Shown here piece by piece: positions 27,046 to 36,441 of a stretch of 64,000 nt of DNA. The notes under the pieces are model-generated. The model was not told the origin of the DNA. It saw nothing but the letters and a program-made list of their open reading frames with translations, and did not search any database. Position numbers and translations under genes: made by a program. How positions within the stretch are numbered: the first letter of the stretch is position 1; each line of letters starts with the position of its first letter. Source of the stretch: an uncultured Pelagibacteraceae bacterium (GTDB lineage Bacteria; Pseudomonadota; Alphaproteobacteria; Pelagibacterales; Pelagibacteraceae); the NCBI GenBank assembly GCA_902628525.1, contig CACOMZ010000001.1, positions 62,001 to 126,000 of the forward strand, given 5' to 3'.

Positions 27046-27117
27046 ATGAAATACATTATATTAGGTGCCGCGATAGCTTGGGCCCTGTACATGGCTGACA
27101 AGTATTTATTTTTTTAA
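27046..27117 (+). CDS. 23-residue single-helix membrane peptide between livM and an MFS gene
   Basis: This is a very short open frame: an ATG at 27046 and a TAA whose last base is the first base of the MFS gene ATG (TAATG overlap). The predicted peptide begins MKYIILGAAIAWALYM and ends with an aspartate-lysine-aromatic tail, the pattern of a small one-helix membrane protein. Exact abutment between livM (5-base gap) and the MFS gene (1-base overlap) is hard to explain unless it is translated. I know no function. It could stabilise the transporter or serve to couple translation of the MFS gene. Confidence 0.55.
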   Translation: MKYIILGAAIAWALYMADKYLFF

Positions 27118-28298
27118 TGAATAAAAATCTTTGGTTATTAATTTTAAGTCAAGTTTTTGGCTTCACTGCAGCTAATGTGACTGTTTTTCTGAGTGGTATT
27201 ATTGGTAGTCAAATTTCTCCAATTAAATCATTATCAACCTTTCCACCATCAATTTATGTGGTCGGAATTGCATTATCAACAATATTTGCAGCAAAAATAA
27301 TGTCAATAATTGGAAGAAAACTTGGTTTTGTTTTAGCATCAATAGGTAGCACTCTTGCATGTTTGTTAGCAGCTTTTGCAATTTTAAACAAAAATTTTAC
27401 AATTTTTTCTTTGTCATGTTTTTTTCTTGGAACAGGAATGGCATTTATTCATCAGTATAGATTTGCTGCTGCTGAAAGTGTTGAAAAACAAAAAGCTCCA
27501 AAAGCTGTTTCAATGCTTTTACTAGCAGGTATTGTATCCGCTTTTATAGGTATAAGTTTAGCTAATTATACAAAAAACTTAGTGAATGATCATCTTTATG
27601 TCGGGTCTTATCTTGCTCTCGCATGTTTTACGATTATGCCAGCAATATTTTTGAGCTTTTATAAGAACATAAATATTCAAGAGAATAAAAATTCTACAAA
27701 CAAAGCAGCTAGGAGTTACAAAGAATTTATTTCAGATCCTAAATTTCTACAGGCGATGTTTTCAGCAACATTTGGTTATGTTGTGATGGCTTTTTTAATG
27801 ACTGCTACACCAATTAGCATGCATTACATACATAATATTAGTGTAGATAAGGTTGGTATTGTAATTCAATTCCATGTTCTTGGAATGTTTTTACCATCAT
27901 TGATTACTGGTAATTTAATTAACAAATATGGTCCATCAAAAATGATGTATGCAGGAACCTTTTTTTATTTTTTAACAATTATAATGAGTATATTTGAGCC
28001 TAATTTTTTTAATTATTTTATATCTCTTATATTACTTGGTATTGGATGGAATTTTCTTTATATTTCGGGGACTAGTTTACTGGTTACAACTTATCAAGAG
28101 CATGAAAAGTTTAAAGCGCAGGGATTGAATGATCTTGTTGTTTTTTCTGCTACAGCTCTTGGAAGTCTCTCAGCTGGAATATTGATCTCACTAACAAGTT
28201 GGAAAATAATTAATTTTATGTGTATTCCTTTTATAATTTTGATCTTAGCGTCAATTATTAGAGCAGATCGAAAATATAAAAAGTTTGAAAAATTTTAA
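27117..28298 (+). CDS. MFS transporter
   Basis: This is a 393-residue major facilitator permease with about twelve membrane helices. An SIIGRKLGF stretch in loop 2-3 corresponds to the MFS loop motif, and a central cytoplasmic loop around residues 190-205 (IQENKNSTNK) separates the two halves. Its ATG overlaps the stop of the 23-residue gene. It is last in the glaH-proC-like-livGFHM run and is followed by a bidirectional terminator. The substrate is unknown; position suggests transport related to the LIV system or to its catabolic product. Confidence 0.88.
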   Translation: MNKNLWLLILSQVFGFTAANVTVFLSGIIGSQISPIKSLSTFPPSIYVVGIALSTIFAAKIMSIIGRKLGFVLASIGSTLACLLAAFAILNKNFTIFSLSCFFLGTGMAFIHQYRFAAAESVEKQKAPKAVSMLLLAGIVSAFIGISLANYTKNLVNDHLYVGSYLALACFTIMPAIFLSFYKNINIQENKNSTNKAARSYKEFISDPKFLQAMFSATFGYVVMAFLMTATPISMHYIHNISVDKVGIVIQFHVLGMFLPSLITGNLINKYGPSKMMYAGTFFYFLTIIMSIFEPNFFNYFISLILLGIGWNFLYISGTSLLVTTYQEHEKFKAQGLNDLVVFSATALGSLSAGILISLTSWKIINFMCIPFIILILASIIRADRKYKKFEKF

Positions 28299-28310
28299 TT
28301 TTAATAAAAA

Positions 28311-28338
28311 AAAACCCCAGTAAAATTACTGGGGTTTT
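28311..28338. terminator. Bidirectional terminator between convergent MFS and binding-protein genes
   Basis: AAAACCCCAGTAA (28311-28323) pairs with TTACTGGGGTTTT (28326-28338). The GC-rich CCCCAGT core is flanked by an A-tract on the left and a T-tract on the right, so it works in both directions between the converging genes. Confidence 0.93.
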
Positions 28339-28353
28339 TTAAATTAGATAAAA

Positions 28354-29544
28354 TTATCTTTGTTTTTTAGTCTTAAATTTTCCACCTTTGATTTCTTTCT
28401 CTAGGAAAGATCCAAAAGCTTCACCAACATCTGTAAATTCGACAGCAGTTGCGCCTTCATAATTTATTTGCTTACCTTTAGCTAATAAATCAAGACCTTT
28501 TTTAAGTTCACCTGGATAGATTTTTGTTCCTGGTGCGTTAGCAACGGCCATTACATTTGCTTGTACAGTTGCTCTGTCTGCTTTACCACCAGCTTGCATC
28601 GCTAAAGCAATTAAAGCAGCAGCATCATATGATTCACCAGTATATGGTCCTGAAGAGTCAATTCCTGCAGCTTTTGCAACTTCTGCAAATTTACCTGCAC
28701 CTTTACCAGTTGATCCTGGAAGAGATCCAAATGATTTATTAAGATCTTTACCAAATCTATCTGTTAAAGAATCACCAATCATACCATCAGATAAAACAAA
28801 AGTATCAAATGATCCAGCATCTAATGATCCTTGGATAATCATTCCACCCGCTTGATCTAAGTAACCTAAAACAGCTAAAGCATCACCACCTGCTGCAGCA
28901 AGTGTTGCAACTTCAGCACCATAGTCAGCCTTACCTTCTTCGTGAGCTGTTACTGCTGTTACTTTAATTCCATGAGCTTTAACACCTGCAACATAAACAT
29001 CTGCTAAACCTTTACCATAGTCATTATTTGTATGTGTAACTGCTATAGTTTTTACTTTTCTATCTTTCGTAATATCAGCTAAAACTTGACCACCTCTAGC
29101 ATCTGATGGAGCTGTTCTAAAGAAATACCCATTATCCGCTAAAGTAGTTAATCCTGGAGAAGTAGCAGATGGTGAAATCATAACAACACCATTTGGCACT
29201 GCTGCATTTGTTGCAATTGCACCAGTTACACCAGAGCAGTCTGCTCCCATGATTGCTACAACACCACCAGCAATTAAACCTTCAGCTGCTGTTGTTGCTG
29301 CTGCAGAGTCAACACAAGTTGAGTCAGCTCTTTCAGCTTTAATATATTTTCCACCTAGTAATGAACCTGAGTCAGAAGCTTCTTTAAATGCAAGCTCTGC
29401 TGAGGCAGCCATTGCTGGAGTAAGAGACTCAATAGGACCTGTAAATCCTAAAATGATTCCCATCTTGATACCATGTCCGTCTGCAAAAGAGTTTGTTGTA
29501 AAAGCCGAAACAAACATAAATGCAGCAATAAATAGTTTTCTCAT
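28354..29544 (-). CDS. LIV-type ABC substrate-binding protein (second importer)
   Basis: This periplasmic Peripla_BP_6 protein is the likely receptor for the LivGFHM genes on the opposite strand. The 396-residue precursor has a signal peptide (about residues 1-21, ending SFADG), then MGIILGFTGPIESLTP, the IMGADCSGVT ligand-loop segment and SPSATSPGLT. A strong AGAGGAAG ribosome-binding site precedes the start. It converges on the transporter operon and shares its bidirectional terminator. It therefore has its own promoter in the 106-base gap beyond base 29544, allowing separate, higher expression. Confidence 0.93.
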   Translation of the reverse strand: MRKLFIAAFMFVSAFTTNSFADGHGIKMGIILGFTGPIESLTPAMAASAELAFKEASDSGSLLGGKYIKAERADSTCVDSAAATTAAEGLIAGGVVAIMGADCSGVTGAIATNAAVPNGVVMISPSATSPGLTTLADNGYFFRTAPSDARGGQVLADITKDRKVKTIAVTHTNNDYGKGLADVYVAGVKAHGIKVTAVTAHEEGKADYGAEVATLAAAGGDALAVLGYLDQAGGMIIQGSLDAGSFDTFVLSDGMIGDSLTDRFGKDLNKSFGSLPGSTGKGAGKFAEVAKAAGIDSSGPYTGESYDAAALIALAMQAGGKADRATVQANVMAVANAPGTKIYPGELKKGLDLLAKGKQINYEGATAVEFTDVGEAFGSFLEKEIKGGKFKTKKQR

Positions 29545-29650
29545 TATCTTCCTCTATATTGTTAACAATTTATAAAAACGTAATTTAAGTATGAATAAAT
29601 TTAATATTCAACGACAAAATTAGCTCATTTAACTGATAATTTTGAAAATA

Positions 29651-31132
29651 TTATCTAATTGAAAAGGGGTCTAGAGAGGGTTCGTCTGAAGTGTAAAACC
29701 AAGTAGTTTTTACTCTAGTATAGTCTTTAATTGAGTCGATCCCAGCTTCTTTGCCGTATCCACTATCCTTTATACCTCCAAATGGAGCAGAAGGTGAAAT
29801 TAATCTATATGTATTTACAAAAGTTATCCCTGCTCTTATTGCTTTAGATACCCTCATTCCTCTAGATAAATTGCTCGTGTAAACTCCAGAAGATAAACCA
29901 TATTGATTATCATTCATTTTCGAAATTACTTCTTCTTCAGTTTCAAATTTCATAACTGATAATACAGGTCCAAATAATTCATTTTCTGCTACAGGTAGAT
30001 TGTGATTATCACATTCTATAATTGTTGGTGGAAAGTAATATCCTTTATTAGAAAATGAATGTCTTTCACCACCACATTTAATTTTTCCACCTTGATCAAT
30101 TGTATCTTTTATATTTTTTTCAATTACCTCTAATTGTTTAAAATTACTTAAAGGACCCATTTCTGTTTCTGGATCCATTGGTGCTCCAATTTTTATTTTT
30201 GATGCACGTTTTGAAAGTTTATCTAAAAATTCATCATAAATTCCTTTTTGTAAATAAAGTCTTGAACCAGCTATACAGCTCTGTCCGCTGGCACCAAAAA
30301 TTCCAGCTGTAATCCCATTTATTGCATTTTCTTGCTCTGCATCATCAAAGACTGCTACTGGACTTTTTCCACCTAGCTCTAAGCTGACCTCTGATAAATT
30401 TTCTGCAGAGTTCCTAATTATATGCCTCGCTGTTTCAGGGCCGCCAGTAAAAGCAACTTTTTCAACCAAGTTGTGAGTAGTTAAACTTTTACCACAAGGA
30501 TCTCCAAATCCTGTAATTACATTTACCACACCTTTGGGGATACCAGTTTTTTCAATTAATTTTGCGAATTCAAACAAAACAGCTGGGGCAAGTTCTGAAG
30601 ATTTAATTACAACTGTATTCCCCATAGCGAGTGCTGGTGCTAATTTAGTAGCGGTTAAAAACATTTGAGAATTCCATGGAATAATTGCTGCCACAACTCC
30701 AATAGGAATCCTGGTTGTAATTGCTTGAATGTTTGGTTTGTCTATAGGAAGAACAGTTCCCTCAACTTTATCTGCTAAACCCGCATAATAGTCGTAGTAT
30801 TCTGCTATATACACTGCTTGTTTTTTTGTTTCTCTATAGAGTTTTCCTGTATCTATTGTTTCTATTTCTCCTAGCATTTCTGCATTCTCTCTTAATTGAT
30901 CTCCAATAGCTCTTAAGTATTTAGCTCTTTCTCTAGGAAGTAATTTGGGCCATTCACCCTCGAATGCTTTTTGAGCAGCCTTGACTGCATTATCAACATC
31001 TTTAGCACTTGCTTCTGGAACAACTGCCCACGGCTCATTATGTTCTGGATTTAGAGTTTCAAATTTTCTTTTACTTTCAGAATCAACCCACTCACCATTA
31101 ATAAACATTTTATATTGTTTAAGTTTACTCAT
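29651..31132 (-). CDS. Aldehyde dehydrogenase (NAD(P)-dependent)
   Basis: This aldehyde dehydrogenase oxidises an aldehyde to a carboxylate in the cytosol. The 493-residue protein has PWNSQMF at the cofactor site, FTGGPETARH, the general-base ELGGKSP and the catalytic cysteine in GASGQSCIAGSR. It is the last gene of the minus-strand operon that begins at 35367, overlapping the alpha/beta hydrolase by 8 bases. By context it would oxidise an aldehyde produced by the upstream monooxygenase or lyase. Closest relatives are betaine-aldehyde and hydroxymuconic-semialdehyde type enzymes; the substrate is unknown. Confidence 0.92.
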   Translation of the reverse strand: MSKLKQYKMFINGEWVDSESKRKFETLNPEHNEPWAVVPEASAKDVDNAVKAAQKAFEGEWPKLLPRERAKYLRAIGDQLRENAEMLGEIETIDTGKLYRETKKQAVYIAEYYDYYAGLADKVEGTVLPIDKPNIQAITTRIPIGVVAAIIPWNSQMFLTATKLAPALAMGNTVVIKSSELAPAVLFEFAKLIEKTGIPKGVVNVITGFGDPCGKSLTTHNLVEKVAFTGGPETARHIIRNSAENLSEVSLELGGKSPVAVFDDAEQENAINGITAGIFGASGQSCIAGSRLYLQKGIYDEFLDKLSKRASKIKIGAPMDPETEMGPLSNFKQLEVIEKNIKDTIDQGGKIKCGGERHSFSNKGYYFPPTIIECDNHNLPVAENELFGPVLSVMKFETEEEVISKMNDNQYGLSSGVYTSNLSRGMRVSKAIRAGITFVNTYRLISPSAPFGGIKDSGYGKEAGIDSIKDYTRVKTTWFYTSDEPSLDPFSIR

Positions 31133-31907
31133 CTGATCTAATAAAATTTTTGATAGTTAAATTTACATCATCAGCACACTCAATACCACAAAGATGTTTT
31201 CCATCTTTAATGATCTTTAATTGACTTTTAGAGATTAAAGCATTCAATTCGTGAGACATTTTTACAGTTGAGCCAATATCATATTCACCTGTCATAACTA
31301 GTGTATTAGCTTTAATCTTATTAAAATCTTCATCATTTTTATGATTAACAAATAGCTCGTAAACCTTTAGAAAATTATTCATATTATTTGCAGATAAAAT
31401 TGAACTTATTTTTTTATATATTTCTGGATTATTTTCTAAATATTTATCAGTAAACCATCTCTTTAAAGCTTGCTTTGAAAGTTTTAATACTTGTTTTGCT
31501 TGTTCAAACCTTTGATTAACAATTTTTTGTTGTTCCTCAGTTCTTTTATAAATCGAACACAAAAGAGTTAATGTCTGTAAACGCTCATTATGTTTAGTTG
31601 CAAAATTTCTGGCTATTAAAGACCCTATAGAGAAACCTACAAGATGTATTTTTTTTATATTAAGATGGTCCATTAACTCAATTAATTGGTCAGAAAAATC
31701 ATCAAAACTTATTTCCTTATTTTCTAATGAAGATTTTCCATGGCCTAAAATGTCATATGCAAGAGTTGAATGATAATTAAAAAATTCAAGCTGAGGCTGC
31801 CATATTTCGTGAGTAAGACCTACACCATGCACAAATACTATTGGCACATCTTGATCCTTTTTATTGTATAAGTAATAAGTTCCTGAAGCAGTAGTTCCCG
31901 TCGTCAT
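31125..31907 (-). CDS. Alpha/beta-fold hydrolase
   Basis: This 260-residue esterase or lactonase-type alpha/beta hydrolase carries the oxyanion HGVGLTHEIW near residue 28, the nucleophile elbow GFSIGS (Ser near 95), a lid around residues 120-190, and acid and histidine residues in TGEYDIGS and DGKHLCG. The pattern resembles 3-oxoadipate enol-lactonase PcaD. The ATG at 31907 is preferred over a TTG one codon earlier. It overlaps the aldehyde dehydrogenase by 8 bases and follows the DUF1185 gene after a 6-base gap. Confidence 0.87.
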   Translation of the reverse strand: MTTGTTASGTYYLYNKKDQDVPIVFVHGVGLTHEIWQPQLEFFNYHSTLAYDILGHGKSSLENKEISFDDFSDQLIELMDHLNIKKIHLVGFSIGSLIARNFATKHNERLQTLTLLCSIYKRTEEQQKIVNQRFEQAKQVLKLSKQALKRWFTDKYLENNPEIYKKISSILSANNMNNFLKVYELFVNHKNDEDFNKIKANTLVMTGEYDIGSTVKMSHELNALISKSQLKIIKDGKHLCGIECADDVNLTIKNFIRSDE

Positions 31908-31913
31908 CAAGAA

Positions 31914-32501
31914 TTATTTTGGCTCAATACCCATTTCTTTCATATCTTGATATCTGTCACCAGTTCTTGCATGTGCTCTACCACTTGATGCCCCACCAAT
32001 TGCAATAACCACCTCATCATCGAAGGGTGCATCATGAATAGTAAATTCATGAGTTAGGTAATATGGTCTCAATCCAGAATCTGTTTTATGCATCATAGGA
32101 ATCGCAATCTTTGATCCAGCAGGTCCCCTGGTATTTGTAAAACTTAAATAGGAAGTTCCACCTACCGCATCTCTAAATTTATTTCCAAACCTTAAAGTAT
32201 GAATAAAAGCTGAAGCATGCTCTATTTCACCGTTCAATCCAACTATACCTGCCTTACCATAAGCTAATATTTTTTCAGGTGATCCTATTTCTTTTATCAA
32301 TTCTGGAACAAGTAAATCACCTAGCTTTGGCGCAAGATCTAAAATAGTTGGTCTAAGATCTTCAACAAAACCCTGACCATGCCATGGATTTTTAAACACT
32401 GCTGCAACTGATACCATTAAAACTGGTTCTTTCGCTTCTTTACCACCTTCAATAAAAGTTTTGTCTACAAATTTGGAAAATTTTCTTAATTCTAATTTCA
32501 T
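31914..32501 (-). CDS. DUF1185 (AA_synth) family protein
   Basis: This 195-residue protein matches the DUF1185 / AA_synth family, loosely named amino-acid synthesis proteins but without an established reaction. Recognisable stretches are KNPWHGQGFVEDLRP (about residues 37-51), GKAGIVGLNGEIEHASAF and the C-terminal GGASSGRAHARTGDR. The glycine- and histidine-rich segments look catalytic. It overlaps the ThDP enzyme by 4 bases. Its fixed place in this operon suggests a step in the same catabolic route, but the step is unknown. Confidence 0.82.
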   Translation of the reverse strand: MKLELRKFSKFVDKTFIEGGKEAKEPVLMVSVAAVFKNPWHGQGFVEDLRPTILDLAPKLGDLLVPELIKEIGSPEKILAYGKAGIVGLNGEIEHASAFIHTLRFGNKFRDAVGGTSYLSFTNTRGPAGSKIAIPMMHKTDSGLRPYYLTHEFTIHDAPFDDEVVIAIGGASSGRAHARTGDRYQDMKEMGIEPK

Positions 32502-34201
32502 TTTTTTACTCTATGTTTGAAACTATCTCTTCTAAAACTGTATAATGCTTTTGGATCTACATCAACATCTATCACTGATGGCTTATTTGATTTAATTGCA
32601 GCTCGTACAGCTTCATTAATTTCAGAAATTTTTTTTACTTTAAATCCTTTCGCACCGTAGAGTTCTGCAACCTTGTCAAACGATGGACTAGTAATGTCTG
32701 CACCTAAATATCTTTTCCCAAAAAAATCTTTTTGATAAGCTTTTTCTGCTCCCCAGCTTTGATTATTCATAACAATAGTTGTTGTATTAATTCCATATTC
32801 AACAGCAGTGCTTAATTCTGATATTGTCATTCCAAAACCTCCATCACCCATTAAACTTACAACCGTTTTTTTTGGTTTTGCAACTTTCACTCCAAGACCG
32901 CATGCAAATGAAAAACCAACAAGGCCAAAATCTAATGGAGTAAATAAAGAGGGAGGATCGTAATATTCTAGAGCATCAGTTGCTTGCAGGCATAATGTTC
33001 CAGCATCTAATGTAATTGCAGAGTTTTTTGGAAGCACTCTTCTTAATTGTTTAAATAGACCTTTGGGCTGTATAGGAAAATTTAAACCTAAATTTTCTTT
33101 ATCTCTTTTTTGTAAATACTCTTTTCTTTCTTTTAAATACAAGTTTGTCCAATTTCTTATATTTAATTTAATCTTATTTTTCTTAATTTGATCATAAATT
33201 TGATTTGTTGCTGTGGCAGCATCAGCATGAATTTTAATGGTTGTGGGAAAATATTTTCCTAACATTGTTTTCTCTAACTCAATTTGAATTATTTTTGCAT
33301 GTTTATTTATATTTTCGTATGAGTAAAAAGTTGAATTAAATCCTAAACGTGTCCCAATTGCTAAAATAACGTCTGCATTCTTAACTAATCTTGATGCAAC
33401 AGGATTTCCTCTAGGACCCATTTGTCCAGCATTTAACTTATGTCCAAATGGAATTGCATCTCCATGACCTGCTGCTGTAACAACAGGCATGTTGCAAAGT
33501 TCAGCTAATTTAATTACGTCTCTATATTTAGAATTGTATTTAATCCCTGCACCAACAATAATTACTGAACATTTTGAAGCTTCAATTAATTTCGCAGCCT
33601 TTTTGATACTATCTTGATTACCTTTTTGTTTATTCTCATTTGTGAATGATGGTTTTTTAGTATTTATATTATAAGAGTTTGACTCAGCTAATATATTTCT
33701 TGGTAAATTTATACAAACAGGTCCTCTCCTAGGTTTCATAGACAAATTAAATGCATCACTCATGAGATTTGGAATATTTTTTGAATTTTTTATAGTCCAC
33801 GTTTTTTTTGTAATTGGTGAAAATAAAGACTGTTGATCTAATCCCTGAAATGCGTCCTCCATTTTATCTTTTGTTGAATAGGAGCCTGCAATTGCAACCA
33901 CTGGCGAAAAAGCTGCATTTGCTTGAGCAACTCCTGTAACTAAATTTGTAGCACCTGGTCCGTTCTGACCTGCAATAATTACACCATGTTTATTTGAAGC
34001 TCTTGCGTATCCGTCAGCCATATGAGTGCCTGTTCGTTCATCTCTTACTCCAATAAATTTTATACTCTTTTCGTGATAAAGAGCGTCAAACATTTCCATT
34101 GTTGCTGAACCAATGAGTCCAAAAACATGTCTTACTCTCTCTTTTTTTAATGATTGAACAGCGGCCTGACCACCGCTAATTCTTTTTCGTTTTGTTTTCA
34201 C
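32498..34201 (-). CDS. Thiamine-diphosphate-dependent enzyme (acetolactate synthase / Xsc-like)
   Basis: This is a 567-residue ThDP enzyme with the three domains of the acetolactate-synthase group. The N-terminal PYR domain begins FGLIGSATMEMFDAL and carries the activating glutamate in GVRDERTG. A central domain follows, and the PP domain has the GDGGFGMT...NNQSWG metal/ThDP motif. The GSA-M and AQNGPG-like stretches (GQNGPGATN) recall sulfoacetaldehyde acetyltransferase Xsc, but assignment is open among 2-oxoacid decarboxylases, carboligases and Xsc. The GTG start overlaps the upstream monooxygenase stop (GTGA). Confidence 0.85.
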   Translation of the reverse strand: MKTKRKRISGGQAAVQSLKKERVRHVFGLIGSATMEMFDALYHEKSIKFIGVRDERTGTHMADGYARASNKHGVIIAGQNGPGATNLVTGVAQANAAFSPVVAIAGSYSTKDKMEDAFQGLDQQSLFSPITKKTWTIKNSKNIPNLMSDAFNLSMKPRRGPVCINLPRNILAESNSYNINTKKPSFTNENKQKGNQDSIKKAAKLIEASKCSVIIVGAGIKYNSKYRDVIKLAELCNMPVVTAAGHGDAIPFGHKLNAGQMGPRGNPVASRLVKNADVILAIGTRLGFNSTFYSYENINKHAKIIQIELEKTMLGKYFPTTIKIHADAATATNQIYDQIKKNKIKLNIRNWTNLYLKERKEYLQKRDKENLGLNFPIQPKGLFKQLRRVLPKNSAITLDAGTLCLQATDALEYYDPPSLFTPLDFGLVGFSFACGLGVKVAKPKKTVVSLMGDGGFGMTISELSTAVEYGINTTTIVMNNQSWGAEKAYQKDFFGKRYLGADITSPSFDKVAELYGAKGFKVKKISEINEAVRAAIKSNKPSVIDVDVDPKALYSFRRDSFKHRVKK

Positions 34202-35367
34202 GAAACTTTTTTTACTTCAGTATCAAAATCATCCTTAAAGTGAGGCATAACTTTTTCAGTGAAAAGTTTAATACTTTTCATACAATCTTTATGTTTCACA
34301 CCTGGAAAATTAGACCAAACTTGTAAATTTTGTAAATTAAGTTCAGTTTTTAATTCATGAATTTTATCAATCACATATTCTGGAGTTCCAAATAGCATAT
34401 TTCTTTTATGTAAAAATTCATAATTCAATAAATCTAATTTACCTTTTGTTTCAGGTAATTCCTCACCTGGATCCATATGATTTCCTAAACCTCTCCAATG
34501 ACATACCCATCTCATGTAATTAACCATATGTTCTCCAGCTTTTTCTTTAGCTTCTTCCATCGTGTCTGCAACAAACATGTCTCTCACAAGGGAAACACCC
34601 TCACCAAGAGGAACATTTTTTTTTGTAACTTCTGATCTTTTATTTTTATAAGCTTCAAATCTTACTTTTAAAGCCTTTACGGTTGGTATCCACATTATAA
34701 CATTTATATTTTGTTCAGCAGCCCATTCTATTGATCTTATTCCATCTACAACTTGATGAATTGGTGGGTGAGGATCTTGATATGGCTTAGGTAATACACT
34801 TATTTTTTTCATTGTACTATCTTCCATATTCATAAATTCTTCACTTGGAGGACTCATATCATGTTGCCAAACATAATTTGGCGAAGGGTAAGTATAGAAC
34901 TCTCCCTCATGTTTAAAGAATTTTTCTGTCCAAGATTTTTTTAAAACTTCTAACGTTTCAGCAAATAATCTAAAGTTCTTTGCCTGATCTTTTAGATCTG
35001 CCTCTTTATTTAAATTTATTGCTTCTCTCCCATAAACTCCTCGTGCAACACCTACTTCAACTCTTCCTTTTGAAAGCTGATCTAATGTTGCAATATCTTC
35101 CGCAAGTCTTATAGGATTATGAAAAGTTATTACATTTGCTGCTTGACCAATTCGAATATTTTTTGTTCTTGCAGCTGCATCAGCACCCATCATTAAAGGG
35201 TTAGTACAAGACTCCATTCCCTCATGATTAAAGTGATGTTCTGTAAACCATATTGAATTCCATTTATTTTGATCACAATATTCTGTGATTTCCTTAGTTT
35301 CGTCTAGTAATTGATGATAAGGTTTTTGTTTCCAGTTTGTAGTATTACAGAAATAACCAAATTTCAT
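34198..35367 (-). CDS. LLM-class flavin-dependent monooxygenase
   Basis: This bacterial-luciferase-like FMNH2-dependent monooxygenase of 389 residues has MKFGYFCNTTNW at its N-terminus, SIWFTEHHFN near residue 40, GQAANVITFHNPIRLAED and GRVEVGVARG. These family motifs form the TIM-barrel flavin site. The start is fixed by a strong AAAGGAGG ribosome-binding site (reverse strand, about 35372-35379) just before the ATG ending at 35367; an in-frame ATG at 35409 is less likely. It is the first gene of the five-gene operon. No dedicated flavin reductase gene is adjacent. The substrate (sulfonate, amine or ketone) cannot be told. Confidence 0.88.
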   Translation of the reverse strand: MKFGYFCNTTNWKQKPYHQLLDETKEITEYCDQNKWNSIWFTEHHFNHEGMESCTNPLMMGADAAARTKNIRIGQAANVITFHNPIRLAEDIATLDQLSKGRVEVGVARGVYGREAINLNKEADLKDQAKNFRLFAETLEVLKKSWTEKFFKHEGEFYTYPSPNYVWQHDMSPPSEEFMNMEDSTMKKISVLPKPYQDPHPPIHQVVDGIRSIEWAAEQNINVIMWIPTVKALKVRFEAYKNKRSEVTKKNVPLGEGVSLVRDMFVADTMEEAKEKAGEHMVNYMRWVCHWRGLGNHMDPGEELPETKGKLDLLNYEFLHKRNMLFGTPEYVIDKIHELKTELNLQNLQVWSNFPGVKHKDCMKSIKLFTEKVMPHFKDDFDTEVKKVS

Positions 35368-35472
35368 AAAGCCTCCTTTAAATGTTAATTTAAAGACGAC
35401 CGATCCCACTTTCGTAAATCTATGAATTTAACGACGAGTTATGTATCGCTTTATATCTAAACTTTATAATTA

Positions 35473-36441
35473 CTAACGTTGATATTCAATAAATTTCTTC
35501 AGTGATTTGTTGAGAAATTTCTCATAAATTTCACCATTATTTTTAAATTTACTTCCATTTAAAAATGATTTGTTCATTTTGAAATCGTAGGAAGGCTCAA
35601 AGAAAAAAGGAACAGAGAGTCTCTTGCTTTTATTCCACAAAACTCTGTGATTAGTTGCTTTAAATTTGCCTTTGCTTAAAAATTCTAGAGCTCTACCAGT
35701 ATTTACGACCAAAGCTTTTTTGTTAAATGGTACATCATACCATTTTTTGTTTTTTCTATTTTGAACTTGTAATCCACCTTTTTTATCTTGATAGAGAACT
35801 GTAAATACTCCGCTGTCTACATGAGTTTCACATCCAAGAGCAACCCCATCTTGTTTTGATACTTCTACTGGCTTAGTTTGATTAGGGTAATAGTTAAATC
35901 TCAATGTACTTAATGTTTTTAATCTTGAAAAAGCTTTCTTTGAAATATTTGGATTCTTTCTATTAAGTTTGATTATACTTTTAAATAAAGTTTCACTTAT
36001 ATCGTAAATATTATCAAAATATTTATTTAAAATCTTAATTGATTTTTTATTAAAACATTTATCTAAATTAAGATACTCTATATATTGATTGTTTAGATTT
36101 GAAGAATATTTTTTTGTTACCTTTAAATCACCTATGTCTAAACCTTCTTTTCCATTAACATCGTTAGGAAAATAACCCCTGTAGAAATTTTTATTATTTT
36201 TATTCCATTTTTTTGGTGATAATTTTCTTTTATTATTATCTGATAAATTAAAAAATTTATTTCCAACCTGACAGATTTTGTAAATTTCCTTCAAATTGAC
36301 TCCATGCCCTGTAATTTGAAAAAATCCAATATTAACACAAGCTTTTTCAATTTCTTTAATGGTTTTTAATGCACTTTGGGTTTCAAAATTATTTTCAATT
36401 AACGAGGATATATCAATTGTTGGTATATAGCTTTTTTTCAT
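35473..36441 (-). CDS. 2-oxoglutarate/Fe(II) oxygenase, isopenicillin-N-synthase-like family
   Basis: This 322-residue jelly-roll non-haem iron oxygenase begins with the DIOX_N region (IPTIDISSLI, then GFFQITGHGV). The catalytic domain has the H-x-D pair in ETHVDSGVFT (about residues 209-218), the distal histidine in ATNHRVLW and the 2-oxoglutarate R-x-S in KRLSVPFFFEP. All iron and cosubstrate residues are present. It overlaps the adjacent EamA gene by 4 bases, so it is probably in one unit with the two EamA transporters. Relatives act on many small metabolites, and this substrate is unknown. Confidence 0.9.
   Translation of the reverse strand: MKKSYIPTIDISSLIENNFETQSALKTIKEIEKACVNIGFFQITGHGVNLKEIYKICQVGNKFFNLSDNNKRKLSPKKWNKNNKNFYRGYFPNDVNGKEGLDIGDLKVTKKYSSNLNNQYIEYLNLDKCFNKKSIKILNKYFDNIYDISETLFKSIIKLNRKNPNISKKAFSRLKTLSTLRFNYYPNQTKPVEVSKQDGVALGCETHVDSGVFTVLYQDKKGGLQVQNRKNKKWYDVPFNKKALVVNTGRALEFLSKGKFKATNHRVLWNKSKRLSVPFFFEPSYDFKMNKSFLNGSKFKNNGEIYEKFLNKSLKKFIEYQR

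Noticed and set aside
34198-35409. Longer start for the flavin monooxygenase at 35409
   Set aside because: The AAAGGAGG ribosome-binding site sits directly before the ATG ending at 35367, and the upstream 14 residues do not resemble the family N-terminus.
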